A DNA stretch of 64,000 bases from Sphingobacterium chuzhouense (GTDB lineage: Bacteria > Bacteroidota > Bacteroidia > Sphingobacteriales > Sphingobacteriaceae), in assembly GCF_014692525.1 (NCBI RefSeq), contig NZ_JACNYL010000005.1, positions 186,001 through 250,000 on the forward strand. The letters are read 5' to 3'. Of this stretch, positions 35,173-46,600 are shown one piece after another; position 1 is the first letter of the stretch; each line of letters begins with the position of its first letter. The notes below the pieces were generated by a model, which worked only from the letters and a program-made list of their open reading frames with translations, ran no database searches and was not told the origin of the DNA. The translations under genes and the position numbers were made by a program.

Positions 35173-38100
35173 TTAAAAAGTAAGACTTAGACCAAACACC
35201 GCTTGTTTCATCGTTGGGTACTGCGTTCCACTAACTTCTGGGTCAAATCCCATGTAATTGGTGAGTGTCCAGAAGTTTTCTAGCGATCCGAAAACACGAA
35301 GATTTTGGACAGCAAAACGCTCGGTTATGCTATTTGGTAAGGTATAGCCAAGTTGGATATTCTTTACACGCAAAAATGATTTATTTTGTAACCAGAAATC
35401 ACTATTGCGGATATTCCGTGTATCGGTATAGGGCAACAAGCGCGGATACTTCGCATCGGTTTCGCCTTCTACCCATCTGCCATCGGCTATATCTTGATTA
35501 ATCTGATATCCCCACCGCACATTTGGTGTGAAGTAATTGTCAGTCCATACGACTTTATTTCCGGCGTTACCCTGCAACAACATGGAAAAATCAAACCCTT
35601 TATAATCCAAGCCGAGATTAAAACCAAAGGTGATGCGAGGTGCAGTCCCATTGCCTACCGGTACCCGGTCTTCGTCGTTAATCACACCATCACCATTGAC
35701 ATCCTTATACAACAAATCACCGAGTACGGGTCTACCATAAGCGGCAAAGGGATTCATCGGATTACCCGTATCGGGATTGATAGGGGCATTGTCTATCATC
35801 TGTTGTACCAATTGCATGTCCGCTTCCGTTTGCACGATACGATCCGCCAACAGAATATATTGCGTATTGATGGCATAGCCTTCTTGAATAAGATTTGCAC
35901 CATCTATCGCCCTGTCCTCGCCTTTGAACTTCAAGACTTTGTTATCGATAAAGGTAAAGTTTCCGCCAATATTGTATCGGAAATCATCTTTAATTGTGCC
36001 GCGGTAGTTCAGGTTAAGTTCTACTCCGGCATTTCTGACTTTTGCAGCATTAGTACGTGGAATGGTCGCATCTCCGACCACCAATGGTGCTGGAAGATCG
36101 ATCAGAATATTATTGGTCACTTTGTTAAAAACATCGATCGAACCTGTTAGGCTATAGTTAAACAAATCAAAGTCAATACCTCCATTGAGAATATAAGTAC
36201 TTTCCCAGGTCAAGAGTGAATTGCTCAAACCCGTTTGAGCAAATCCGACGAAGAGTTGGTTGTTCAGCACATAGTTTGCCGCATTGTATAATGTAAGGTA
36301 TTCATAGTTATTAATATTAGCATCATATCTAAACCGTGTGTCGATCGTCCCGTTATTACCCAACGCCCCATATGACCCCCTGATTTTTAAACTTGGCATC
36401 CAGCTTACATTATAGAAGTCTTCCGAAGATATCTTCCATCCTGCCGATACCGAAGGGAATGTACCCCAGCGACTTTTGCCTGTCATAAACCGCGACGAAC
36501 CGTCTGTTCTTAGATTGGCTTCCAACAGGTATTTATCATCCCATGCTAAATTTATCCGACCGAAGAACGAACGCATGGCCCAGTCTGTCAAGTTACCGGC
36601 GGCAGCGGCATCCATGGTTGCCGCATTTAATACCGAGAGACTTGGATCGATGAGATCGAGTTTAGATGCTCTGAACCATCCGTCTTTATAGTACTCCTGG
36701 CTGGCACCTACCATCACTTCGTAACTTAAGCGGTTATCGATTGCTTTGTTTTCATAGCGCGCAATACCGTCCATGTAATACCGGTATGTTTTGACCGATT
36801 CGTTGGTAACCGAAGTACGTCCTGTTCCAGCCGACGCCACGGTATTGGACAAAAAGTTCCAACGATCGTTAAACAGCGGTTGCGAATAGATGAAATCGTC
36901 ATCATAGGTATAGGTATACGACCCCTCAAAAGACAAACCATCCATTGGCTTCACTTTAGCAAAAAAGCGGGATACCAACCTGTTTTTGTTGATGTCGCCT
37001 TTCCTGCCATAAAGGCGATGCAACACGTTGTTTGCCTGCGGATCGTCTTCGGGGTTATTGACCGATCCGAAACGTCCGTCAGGAGCACGCAGCACCATAC
37101 CGGGTGTACTCGCTCCGGCGTAGGTAAATACGTCCTGTATAATATCGGTTCCCGCGTCCGTTTTTGAAACCACACCGTTCACGTTTGCGCCAAGTGTTAG
37201 CCAAGGTTTAACATCCGCTTCCAAATTGACACGTCCGCTGTGCCGTTTATAGGTTGCTTGCTCAATGACACCCGGGTTATCCAGCAGACCATACGACCCA
37301 AAGAATTTTATTTTTTCACTTCCACCACTAAACGATAGATTATGATTTTGACTGAGTTTGCGTTGAAATACTTCGTCAACCCAGTCTGTATTTGGATACT
37401 TCAATGGATCTTGTCCTTCATTAGCACGCCACAAATCGATCATTTCCTGCGAAAAAAAAGGATTGGCATTCGGGTCGCCATTTTTGTAACCTTCGTTTAT
37501 CAATTCCATATAGTTCGCGTAATTGGATACGGTATTGATTGTATTGGAAGGCTGCTGCGTAGAGAAGTAGTTATTATATACCAATCGGAACTGATCGGTC
37601 TTACCACGTTTGGTCGTAATCAGGATAACACCGTTCGCTGCACGTGACCCGTAGATTGATGCAGATGCCGCGTCTTTTAATACGGATATACTTTCGACAT
37701 CTTGTGGATTGATTAAGTTCATGTCACCAACTACCCCATCGATAACCACCAACGGATTGGCGTTGTTCAGTGTTCCTTGCCCGCGTACTCTCAGCGTACC
37801 GCCATCATTTCCGGGTCTACCCGACCCTTGGTTGACATACAAGCCGGGAGCTTGCCCGGCCAACCCCGCAGAAAGCGATGTTATCGGACGGCTATCAACG
37901 ACATCGGACATGTTTACTGAAGCTACAGATCCAGTTAGGTTTTCTTTGCGTTGTGTACCAAAACCGACAACCACAACTTCGTCAAGATCACTCATGGAAG
38001 ATCTTAACGTCACCCGGACAACGCCGCTGCTACCTACCGTTTCCCGATGAGGTTCATATCCCATCAACGAAAAGCTCAATGTAACCTGTGATGCGGAACT

Positions 38101-38667
38101 TCGCAATTCAAATTCTCCTTCGCCGCCAGTGGATGTGGCATTCGTAGTACCTACTTCAGCAACGGTAACGCCCGATAACGGCGATCCTTCTTCATCGATT
38201 ACGGTTCCCTTAATCGTGCGCTGTACAGACTCTTCTGTCCTGCTAGGGCTATTTGACTCCAGGGCTCTATGTGGTCTGTTTAGCTTTTTATTGCTGATAA
38301 GGATCGTTTTATCATCAATGGTATAGTTTAACGGTAGGTCTTTTAGCACCACATCCAGAAACTGGTTTAGCTGTGCGTTGTGTACATCAACATGTACCGG
38401 ATTGATAGCTTTCAACTCATTATAGTTGTAAAGTACAACGTAGTTGGTTTTCTGTTCTATCAGTTTAAAAACTTGTTCCAGTTTAATCGATTTGGATTTC
38501 AAAGAGAGCGTCTGTGAGAATGTCTCGGCATGCAATGGTAAATTGCTGATCAGGAACAACGGAAGAACCTTACAAAACATAAGCAATTTCCGTTGAATAT
38601 TCCATAGAAGCCTCTTTCGGTTTGGAACAACTTCATATGCTCCATCCTTGGTTTGTTTATTCGTCAT
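35173..38667 (-). CDS. SusC/RagA-family TonB-dependent transporter with STN signalling domain
   Basis: 1164 aa outer-membrane importer. An unusually long N-terminus with a hydrophobic segment (about residues 25-46) leads to an STN domain (about 52-126, TonB-transducer type). A CarboxypepD_reg-like domain (about 151-222), plug domain with DLDEVVVVGFGTQRKENLTGSV (from 228) and beta-barrel follow, ending MKQAVFGLSLTF. The STN domain indicates trans-envelope signalling to the FecR protein encoded upstream. The 129 bases between the two genes contain only a short perfect palindrome TCCTATAGGA at 38737-38746. Substrate is inferred from the enzymes downstream: uronic-acid oligosaccharides. Confidence 0.96.
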   Translation of the reverse strand: MTNKQTKDGAYEVVPNRKRLLWNIQRKLLMFCKVLPLFLISNLPLHAETFSQTLSLKSKSIKLEQVFKLIEQKTNYVVLYNYNELKAINPVHVDVHNAQLNQFLDVVLKDLPLNYTIDDKTILISNKKLNRPHRALESNSPSRTEESVQRTIKGTVIDEEGSPLSGVTVAEVGTTNATSTGGEGEFELRSSASQVTLSFSLMGYEPHRETVGSSGVVRVTLRSSMSDLDEVVVVGFGTQRKENLTGSVASVNMSDVVDSRPITSLSAGLAGQAPGLYVNQGSGRPGNDGGTLRVRGQGTLNNANPLVVIDGVVGDMNLINPQDVESISVLKDAASASIYGSRAANGVILITTKRGKTDQFRLVYNNYFSTQQPSNTINTVSNYANYMELINEGYKNGDPNANPFFSQEMIDLWRANEGQDPLKYPNTDWVDEVFQRKLSQNHNLSFSGGSEKIKFFGSYGLLDNPGVIEQATYKRHSGRVNLEADVKPWLTLGANVNGVVSKTDAGTDIIQDVFTYAGASTPGMVLRAPDGRFGSVNNPEDDPQANNVLHRLYGRKGDINKNRLVSRFFAKVKPMDGLSFEGSYTYTYDDDFIYSQPLFNDRWNFLSNTVASAGTGRTSVTNESVKTYRYYMDGIARYENKAIDNRLSYEVMVGASQEYYKDGWFRASKLDLIDPSLSVLNAATMDAAAAGNLTDWAMRSFFGRINLAWDDKYLLEANLRTDGSSRFMTGKSRWGTFPSVSAGWKISSEDFYNVSWMPSLKIRGSYGALGNNGTIDTRFRYDANINNYEYLTLYNAANYVLNNQLFVGFAQTGLSNSLLTWESTYILNGGIDFDLFNYSLTGSIDVFNKVTNNILIDLPAPLVVGDATIPRTNAAKVRNAGVELNLNYRGTIKDDFRYNIGGNFTFIDNKVLKFKGEDRAIDGANLIQEGYAINTQYILLADRIVQTEADMQLVQQMIDNAPINPDTGNPMNPFAAYGRPVLGDLLYKDVNGDGVINDEDRVPVGNGTAPRITFGFNLGLDYKGFDFSMLLQGNAGNKVVWTDNYFTPNVRWGYQINQDIADGRWVEGETDAKYPRLLPYTDTRNIRNSDFWLQNKSFLRVKNIQLGYTLPNSITERFAVQNLRVFGSLENFWTLTNYMGFDPEVSGTQYPTMKQAVFGLSLTF

Positions 38668-38796
38668 AGTATACTGAATGAGGTTTATAGTTATTATAAT
38701 AGCATTTTTTAATCTTTTTGGTTGCGTTTGTCTTCATCCTATAGGAGATTAAGGAGGACGCCGGGTTAACTTTATCATTTTATTATATTAAGTTGT

Positions 38797-39966
38797 TTAT
38801 TTACTCTTTCTTGTGATTATCAATTTTCGGTCGGCAGTCACTTCGCCATGGATATCGAAATTCGCTTCCAGAAATTCAAGAAAAGTCGAAAGCCGTACCC
38901 CTCTACTCATTTTACCACCTAAAAGGACGGAAGGAATTTTTTCTTTGTATACGATATCCAGCTGATACCATCGCGCGATAACGCGCATAGATTCTTCCAC
39001 ATCCATACCGTGGAAATCGAATATGCCGTCCTTCCAAGCGACAATACTGGCGGCATTGACGTCGCGCGTCGCTATTTTCTTTGCATCCTTATCCAAGATG
39101 GCCTGTTGATTGGGCTTTAATATCAACTTTTGATCATTATTGGCTACCGCTAACGATCCACGTTGGAGCGTTGTCTTCACCATAGGTTCTTCGGCATATG
39201 CGTTGATGTTAAAAGCTGTCCCCAACACCTCTACTTGCTGCCCATTGATTTCCACGGTAAAGGGAAGATCGGGATTTTTGACCACGTCAAAATAAGCTTC
39301 CCCTTCTAAACGTAAGGCACGGTTATCTGTTCCGAATCCGGTATTATATGTCAACTCACTTCCGGCATTCAGCCATACTTGCGAACCGTCCGCCAACATA
39401 AGTTGGTACTGTCCACCTAGAGGCGTTTTCACCTGAACAGATTGCTGAACACCAGTAGTTGTTAATAATTGCCCATCGCCATAAAAAAGACTATCTGCTC
39501 CTAGCACCAATTCCCCTTGATCAGTATCCAGTTCAAAATCTTGTCCATTTACCGTGATTGTTGCCCTGTTACCACCCGGCATAATAGTCGACGCAATACT
39601 TTGATCTGTTCCGGAATGTTCATTACCAAACTGCCATAAATAGGTAATCGTGAAAACAATGGTTAACATGGCTGCTATTCCAATTGCTATCTGTAAGGAG
39701 GAAAGTTTTCTTTTTGACGGAGACGATTGGGGTGGGTTAATTTTAGCCAGAATATCTTCTTGGAGGAGTTCTACACGTTCGTGTATAAAATCAAGGTTTT
39801 CCGGTGTTTGCTCTTCATCCAGAATACTACGGATTGCTATATGCAATTGCTCTTCATCCGCTTCCTCGATTAAAGCAAATAGTTCTTCCAGCTGTGATCT
39901 TTCCAGTTGGTCATTTATAAAAGCGCGTAAAAGCGTATAGGTTTTATCATTTTTGTCCGAAGCCAT
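38797..39966 (-). CDS. FecR-type anti-sigma factor
   Basis: 389 aa from the ATG at 39966; a TTG directly before it is not needed. The N-terminal cytoplasmic part (residues 1-85) is followed by a membrane helix (about 90-113, LQIAIGIAAMLTIVFTITYLW). The FecR periplasmic domain is clear (TPLGGQYQLMLADGSQVWLNAGSELTYNTGF, LEGEAYFDVVKNPDLPFTVEINGQQVEVLGTAFNINAY). The C-terminal DUF4974-like domain (FHGMDVEESMRVIARWYQLDIVYKE) completes it. It holds the ECF sigma factor encoded upstream until the STN domain of SusC signals. Confidence 0.95.
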   Translation of the reverse strand: MASDKNDKTYTLLRAFINDQLERSQLEELFALIEEADEEQLHIAIRSILDEEQTPENLDFIHERVELLQEDILAKINPPQSSPSKRKLSSLQIAIGIAAMLTIVFTITYLWQFGNEHSGTDQSIASTIMPGGNRATITVNGQDFELDTDQGELVLGADSLFYGDGQLLTTTGVQQSVQVKTPLGGQYQLMLADGSQVWLNAGSELTYNTGFGTDNRALRLEGEAYFDVVKNPDLPFTVEINGQQVEVLGTAFNINAYAEEPMVKTTLQRGSLAVANNDQKLILKPNQQAILDKDAKKIATRDVNAASIVAWKDGIFDFHGMDVEESMRVIARWYQLDIVYKEKIPSVLLGGKMSRGVRLSTFLEFLEANFDIHGEVTADRKLIITRKSK

Positions 39967-40045
39967 CAATCGTCAGGTTTATCGCTTATTTTATATCCTA
40001 TACGAACGACTGGACAAAACACACTATTGGATAGTGACTTTTTTT

Positions 40046-40648
40046 TCAAAAAGCCAACACGGCTATAAAAATAAGGCTGATGAGATAATCTTCACGGTAG
40101 TTTTTCACGATATATTCTCTGATATCTTTCATAGCAGAAACTAATTGGTTGCTGACAGTAGAGACAGAAATTCCCATCATTTCCGCCACTTCTTTATAAC
40201 TTTTATCTTCGAGCTTGCATTGGATCAGTATTTCTCTCCGTTTTGGTGGAAGGCTCTGAATGGCTTCTTGTATAATGCGTGCCTTTTCTTTATCGAACAC
40301 TTGCTCTTCGGTATGTAAATAAAAGCTGACGGAGGCTGCCCAAAGCTCCAATTGCAGTGCTTTATCACGACCAATCTTACGAAACAGATCAATCGCCATA
40401 TTATCAGCCATGCGGTAGATAAACGTTTTAAAGCCCTTTTCGGGTATAATCTCTTCCCGTTTATTCCATATTTTTAAGAATACATCTTGTAAAATTTCTT
40501 CAACACTTTCGGGATTCTTGAGCAACCGCAACAAGCGTTGGTACAGAATCGGCGCATATCTACCATACAATTGGTTAAACGCTGCAACACTATCCTGCCT
40601 CATTTCCTCCAAAAGCTTCGCCTCATCAAAATATCCTTCTTCTTTCAT
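40046..40648 (-). CDS. ECF RNA polymerase sigma factor of the first PUL
   Basis: 200 aa. ATG at 40648 is preferred over an in-frame TTG 15 bases upstream. Sigma region 2 (AAFNQLYGRYAPILYQRLLRLL, VEEILQDVFLKIWNKREE, FIYRMADNMAIDLFRK) and region 4 (LPPKRREILIQCKLEDKSYKEVAEMMGISVSTVSNQL) are clear. The C-terminal tail is hydrophobic (LISLIFIAVLAF), as is common for Bacteroidota PUL sigma factors. It is followed by its FecR partner after a 79-base gap. Confidence 0.95.
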   Translation of the reverse strand: MKEEGYFDEAKLLEEMRQDSVAAFNQLYGRYAPILYQRLLRLLKNPESVEEILQDVFLKIWNKREEIIPEKGFKTFIYRMADNMAIDLFRKIGRDKALQLELWAASVSFYLHTEEQVFDKEKARIIQEAIQSLPPKRREILIQCKLEDKSYKEVAEMMGISVSTVSNQLVSAMKDIREYIVKNYREDYLISLIFIAVLAF

Positions 40649-40720
40649 ATTGTAGCGAACCAAAATACAATATAAATAAAGTTAATATTTTGTTAATATG
40701 CAACTGGAAATAAAGGTACT

Positions 40721-41956
40721 CTAAGAAACGGTGTATTCTCCTACCTTCTCGCCATCATCTCGGATCATGTCTACATGGAGCTGTTGTGCATTAGCTGCAA
40801 TATGCATGATTGTTCTGCTACCGTCTTTTGAACCACCACCAATTAAAATAGGATAACTATGGTCGGTATCGGGTGGATGTACACCGTATCGGTGTGTATG
40901 GCCAGACACTACCAAATCAACATTATTGGCTTCAAAGATCGGTGAAAATAACTTTTGACAGTGCATAGGTCCGTGCCAGTCGCCACTATGATAAGGAGGG
41001 ATATGCATCAGAACGACGCGGTATTTTGCTTCTTTATATGCTTTTGTCTCTACCACTTCTGCCAACCATTTTGCCTGACGTTCGCGTAGCCCGTCAAAAT
41101 CGACAATTCCCGCATAAACTGGATGGTCGTCGGGTTTATCTTCGCCTGTATCCAATACGACCCAAAAGACAGGCCCTTGCTCAAAACTGAAATGGTATTT
41201 ATCGTTAGGAAGCGCAAAATAATTTTTGAACTCACGACGGAACTTACCGCGCGTCTCGTGGTTACCGCGTATCATCAAAAACGGCTTCTGACTGGCAAAA
41301 ACATTTGTACAAGGCAATAAAAGATGGTCTATAATTTGTTGTTCGTCGGTCTGATAATTAAACGTATCTCCATTCAACGCGACAAATTCATACGGTCTAT
41401 CTTTTACCAACGAAAGCAATTTACCAAAAGCTTCCGGACTGTCGTGTATATCATTCAGCACAACGCAAGAAACTTCCTTGGCGTCCGCAGCGGGCGTATT
41501 AAAAGTAAACCATGCCGTCCGTACCTCTTCACCATATTCCAACTTATAGGGTTCAAACAACGTGATGGGCTTCGAGCAGACCCTATAACGATAGGCTCTA
41601 CCCGGTTGTAGATCCGGAATATAAATTTTGTTCAGCTTTACGTATGCATCATACAACCCGTCGTCTTCCATGTGCGCTTTTTGCACAGTACCATCTGACC
41701 CCTCATATTCTATCCAACTGTATGATTTCACTGCGGTGATAAACATGACATATACGGAAGTCGCCGTGAGGTTCTGCAAATAAGGAGGGACGGTAAGGCT
41801 ATCCTCCATAGTAGATTTCTGCCTACGATTTGCATTTGCAAAAACCGGTGCAGCTATATTGGTTGTAAAAGCCCCTACAGAAAGTAAGGATACCTGTTTT
41901 AGAAAATTTCTTCTGTTGTTCATATGATGTAAATGTTGATTGTGTTGATTATTCAT
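40721..41956 (-). CDS. Tat-exported metallophosphoesterase with purple-acid-phosphatase-like N-domain
   Basis: 411 aa from the first ATG after the susD stop; ATGs at 42001 (overlapping susD) and 41923 are alternatives. A twin-arginine signal is visible (NNRRNFLKQVSLLSVGAF). An Fn3-like N-terminal domain precedes the calcineurin-like core with all metal-site motifs: LNDIHDS (DxH), NGDTFN (GD), RGNHET (GNHE), VVLMHIPPYH and GHTHRYG. It is presumably periplasmic and removes phosphate from an imported or surface-bound ligand. It ends a sigma/FecR/SusC/SusD cassette, in the place where glycan enzymes usually sit. Confidence 0.9.
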   Translation of the reverse strand: MNNQHNQHLHHMNNRRNFLKQVSLLSVGAFTTNIAAPVFANANRRQKSTMEDSLTVPPYLQNLTATSVYVMFITAVKSYSWIEYEGSDGTVQKAHMEDDGLYDAYVKLNKIYIPDLQPGRAYRYRVCSKPITLFEPYKLEYGEEVRTAWFTFNTPAADAKEVSCVVLNDIHDSPEAFGKLLSLVKDRPYEFVALNGDTFNYQTDEQQIIDHLLLPCTNVFASQKPFLMIRGNHETRGKFRREFKNYFALPNDKYHFSFEQGPVFWVVLDTGEDKPDDHPVYAGIVDFDGLRERQAKWLAEVVETKAYKEAKYRVVLMHIPPYHSGDWHGPMHCQKLFSPIFEANNVDLVVSGHTHRYGVHPPDTDHSYPILIGGGSKDGSRTIMHIAANAQQLHVDMIRDDGEKVGEYTVS

Positions 41957-41975
41957 AACTATCGTTTTTTGAATA

Positions 41976-43613
41976 CTACGGATTTTGCTGTAGTCCTTCA
42001 TGTACTAATATCTGGGACTCCGGGATATATTCCACGATGTGATTATCTTGCCAGGAAATATCGCTAATTACATCATTTCCTACCAAATGAATGCCCGGGT
42101 AGTTTCTATCCATATCCAATTTGTTACGGAAAACATCCAGTTTACGATGTCCTTCCCATGCCAATTCAAGTCGGCGTTCATCCAAGATAACCTCTAGCAG
42201 CGTTTGTCCTTCCGGGAGATTATTCATGTCATAAAGCCCTGTTGCAGGTATGCCCGCACGGCTTCTAATAAAATTTAAGTCGTCCAACGCTTCCTGGTTT
42301 CGATTGAGTTTAGCATAGGCTTCAGCGCGGTTAAGGTAGATTTCTGCTAAGCGCGAGATAATGGGCGACCATAGCTGCGCTTGACCTTCCTGCCGTGAAC
42401 ATTTAACAATAAAGTATTTTGGATAACCGTTACGTTCGTCTATTTCAGATTCTACAAACACTTTGCGACGATCATTGGCAGAGAGTCGAATAAAATATGC
42501 TGGATAACCACTCGATGTCATTTCACGTTCCAGGAGATGCGTATTTCCTTGCGAATCTGTATATCGATATGTATCGCCAGATGCCTGAACAGCTACTTTG
42601 ACATACTCGGATGCATTATTTACATAAACAGCATACAATCGATTATTATTTAAATAAGCCGGTTGGATAAATAGATTACGCTGATCCTGTGGATAGCGGC
42701 GTACCAATTCTAAGTAAGAGCGTGATGCATACATCTCGCCATAGCCTACACCATCAATTGTGGAATAGATAGAGCCTATATTACTCCAGCCGTTGGAAAG
42801 TAAATCTTGATTGGGTATGAATTTAAGCGCCAAGATGGTTTCGGGATTGCTTTCGGGCTTTATGGTAGGATAGTCTCCTAATTGGCTGGTTGGCAATAAA
42901 GAGAACCGAGGAGACTCAATTACCTTATCGGCATATTCAATGGTTTTCTCCAGATTGTCCATATAAAGATAAACGCGCGATAACAGCGCCCATACCGCTT
43001 CCTTGGAAGCATATACGTTTGATTTGTAGATCGTCATTAACTGCTCCGCTTTCTCCAGATCGGCAATCACCTGGCGATACACTTCTGCCACTGTAGCACG
43101 CGTAGGGTGATTTTGTGGGTCGGCATCAACCTTAATAGGTACGCCTAGATTATCTGTACCATGTGTATACGGCTTCCCAAAAATGTTGCATAAGGTAAAA
43201 TGCAGCATGGCGCGTAAATAGTAGTTTTCACCAATTAGTTGATCTATTTCTTCCGATTGTCCCTCTTCTACAGATTCTATGATTTTGTTACCTGCAACAA
43301 TAACTTTATAAGAATTCTGCCAAAATGAATTTGCAAAAGAGTTGGTCGGTATACGCTGATAATTGTACAAATAGATCAAATGGGATGATGTCACACCGCT
43401 AAGCGAAACATTATCTCCGGGAAATTCCTGTACCCGATGCCAACCCAATGTCATTGTTTTGAGACGAGCATAATTCCCCAGTGTGGCAGATTCTAAACTT
43501 GCCGGAGAAGCGTTCAGGTCGTCCGGAGTGAGCGAATCATAAGGTTTTTTATCAATATTGCAGGCCACAAGGCTAAGCAATAGAACGAGATAGATAATAT
43601 TATATAGTTTCAT
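41976..43613 (-). CDS. SusD/RagB-family lipoprotein (second cassette)
   Basis: 545 aa with lipobox SLVAC (residues 14-18, after a short hydrophobic segment). Family features include LIGENYYLRAMLHFTLCNIFGKPYTHG, EAVWALLSRVYLYMDNLEKTIEYADKVI, LAEIYLNRAEAYAKLNRNQEALDDLNFIRSRAGIP and VILDERRLELAWEGHRKLDVFRNK. It is encoded 14 bases downstream of its SusC partner. The ligand is unknown. Confidence 0.96.
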   Translation of the reverse strand: MKLYNIIYLVLLLSLVACNIDKKPYDSLTPDDLNASPASLESATLGNYARLKTMTLGWHRVQEFPGDNVSLSGVTSSHLIYLYNYQRIPTNSFANSFWQNSYKVIVAGNKIIESVEEGQSEEIDQLIGENYYLRAMLHFTLCNIFGKPYTHGTDNLGVPIKVDADPQNHPTRATVAEVYRQVIADLEKAEQLMTIYKSNVYASKEAVWALLSRVYLYMDNLEKTIEYADKVIESPRFSLLPTSQLGDYPTIKPESNPETILALKFIPNQDLLSNGWSNIGSIYSTIDGVGYGEMYASRSYLELVRRYPQDQRNLFIQPAYLNNNRLYAVYVNNASEYVKVAVQASGDTYRYTDSQGNTHLLEREMTSSGYPAYFIRLSANDRRKVFVESEIDERNGYPKYFIVKCSRQEGQAQLWSPIISRLAEIYLNRAEAYAKLNRNQEALDDLNFIRSRAGIPATGLYDMNNLPEGQTLLEVILDERRLELAWEGHRKLDVFRNKLDMDRNYPGIHLVGNDVISDISWQDNHIVEYIPESQILVHEGLQQNP

Positions 43614-43627
43614 AGTTCATTATCCGT

Positions 43628-46600
43628 TTAAAATTGAAAATCAAGACCAAACATTATTCTTCTTGGGAGCGGGTAAGGCGAAGTTGTGCTTCCTATTGCC
43701 GCTGCTTCTGGATCTAAACCGGAATAGTCTGTGATTGTGAACAAATTATCAACCGATATACTGGTATTGAGGTTTTTAATTCGCACTTTATCTAACCAAC
43801 CACCTCGGAAAGAATACCCCAGATTTAGGTTACGCAACCGGATATAAGAGCCGTCTTCCAAATAGCGGGAGGATACTCCATTTGATCGGTTGTTACCTCC
43901 ATAAAATGCTCGCGGGTGCGTCGCATTGGGATTCTCCGGGCTCCAACGTGACCATCCATCTCTTAATTTCATCTGGTTATAGGTGGCGTAGGCGCCATCA
44001 CTATCAAACAGCTCGCGACCGCTATTATAGACCAGTAGTCCCTGTGTAAAAGCAAAGTTTGCGGATAAATGGATATTTTTATATTTAAACGTCGTATTGA
44101 GTCCTCCGAAATAATCCGGGGTCGAAGTTCCAGCATGCTGTAAAGTAGCTGCCGCGTAGTTGCCGGTAATGGAAGTTTCACCCGTCTGTGCATTTTCTAT
44201 TTCCCATTGTGGAGTGCCATCCTCCGGGTTCACGCCAGCCCATTTACGTAAGAACCAGGTATTAATATCATATCCTTCTTCGTAGACTTGTTTATCATCG
44301 ATCTGCCGGGAGCCCCCGTAAAGTTCCGTAATTTTATTCCGATTAAAACCGATATTAAAACCTAAATTCCATTGGAAATCTGCTGATTGGATGACATCTG
44401 CATCCACAGTGAGCTCAATACCTCGGTTGCGCACACTACCTATATTGTCCCAATAACCGTCGTAGCCAGAGATATAGGGCAATGGAACAAAATGCAGCAA
44501 TCCGGAAGTCTGACGGTTGTAGGCTTCCAACGTCAATTGCACGCGGTTATAGAGACTGGTTTCCACGCCTATATTGGCAGAATATGTTTTTTCCCAAGTC
44601 AAATCCCTATTCCCCAGCTGAGACGGGAACGCTGTAGGATCACCGTTGTATTGCTCGTTGACCGAGAACAATTCATATTGCGGATACAGCGTTTCTGGCG
44701 TATTACCCACACCTCCATAAGCAGCCTTTATACGTAGAAAATCAATCGCTTCGACATTAAAAAAGGACTCTTTATGTATGTTCCATGCACCACTTACTGA
44801 AAAGAAATTACCATACTTCGTATTCGTTCCGAAGCGGGAAGACCCATCCCGCCGGAATGACGCCTGCATAATATAGCGGTCTGCATAGCTATAGTTAACG
44901 TTCATCAATACCGATTGGAAAGCATAATCATTGGTCGTACCTTCCAAGGACAAAGGTTCCGATGCACCATCAGGTACCGTGATGCCCGGCACAATACCCT
45001 TACCAATACCTACATTATTCTTGTAAGCATAGTCGTTATACTCATAAGCCACTAAAGCGTCAATCATGTGCTCATCAAAAGACTTTTTATACGTAAGCAT
45101 CTGATTCGTAAAACGGGTTGTTCGATACGCATTGGCATTTTCCAAGCGCCCTTGATCCGATAAGCCGGCGATAGATCGAGGATCGACATAGTCCATACCG
45201 TCCGCTACATAGTAGGTGATGTTATTGGTTGTCTTAAATGTTAACGACGGCAGTATTTCATAAGATGCATCCAGATTGGCCATAATGTTAAATACATTCT
45301 CCTTACTGTAATTCCATTGCAAATCGTATAAATAGTTGGTCAAATCTCTTCCTCTCCAACCTGATCCCGGCGCTTGCGCATTAATTGGGCTGCCCGATTC
45401 ATCGTATGGCTTATCCCACGGCAGATATGTAAACATGTCATACAAACTATGCTCCCGATCATCCGTCGTACTGTAGGTCATAGATAATTTAGGGCTCACC
45501 GTGAGTTTATCGGAAATCTTATAATCTAGGTTCAGGCGTCCGGCAAACCGCTCAAACGTCATTCCTTTTACCGAACCGGATTCTTTAAAATAGTTGAAAC
45601 CCGTAAATACACTGGTTTTGCCCGAATTGCCATTCAAAGAAAGGTTATAATCTTGGATTATACCGGTCTGTGTCCCCAGTTTTTGCCAATCGGTGTTTGT
45701 TTGGAGTAGGTCTTCATTATACCAAGAAGGTATACCACTCTGGTTACCGAACGTCGACCAAAAATCATATAACTCCGGTCCATCCATCACTTTAAAGCCG
45801 CCAGTATTGAAATCCGAAGCGCCTGTTTTACTGCTGAAGCTAATGGTTGTTTGCCCGTCACCTTTTGCTCGACGGGTGGTCACGACGACCACGCCATTTG
45901 CGCCACGTGAACCATATAAAGCTGCCGAAGAGGCATCTTTCAAAACGGAAATCGACTCTACATCTTGTGGATTTAAACGGGGAGTATCGTGCTGAATAAC
46001 CCCGTCGACTACCCAAATAGGATCACGGGAAGAGCGGATAGAGCTTACGCCCCGAATACGGATCGTAGGTAATTGCCCCGGTTGACCCGTTCCAGCACTC
46101 ACATCTAAACCGGCAACTTTCCCTTGCAACATATTGCTCACATTCGGTGACGCTACATCGGTCAGCTCGTCACTGCTTATAATCGCAACGGATCCGGTAA
46201 TATTTTCCTTTTTCTGACTGCTATACCCCACGACAACTACTTCTTCTAAATCAGCAATCGAAGGTACCATCACAATCGTCATATAGGTGTCTTCAACTGA
46301 GATTTCACGGGTGATATAACCTACATAACTACACTGGATTTGGCTGTTCCCCGGTTGTAACGCCAACGAAAACTCACCTTTATCATCCGTTGACGTCCTT
46401 CCTTGCCCATCAACTTCCTGGATAGACACACCAACAAGGGGATGGTTGTCCGAATCTGTAACTTTTCCCGTTATTGTACGCTGCTGTCGGGTAGGTGCCT
46501 TATTTTTTGCCGCTCTATTGAGTACAATGTTATGGTCGTAAACTTCATAACCGATACCTAAAGGTTCAAAAAGTGCTTTGAGTGCATCTGACAGCACATA

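Noticed and set aside
35494..36150. Plus-strand open frame of 218 codons opposite the first susC
   Set aside because: Long only because of codon bias in the true minus-strand gene; the protein has no domain pattern and is His/Ile-rich as expected of antisense frames.
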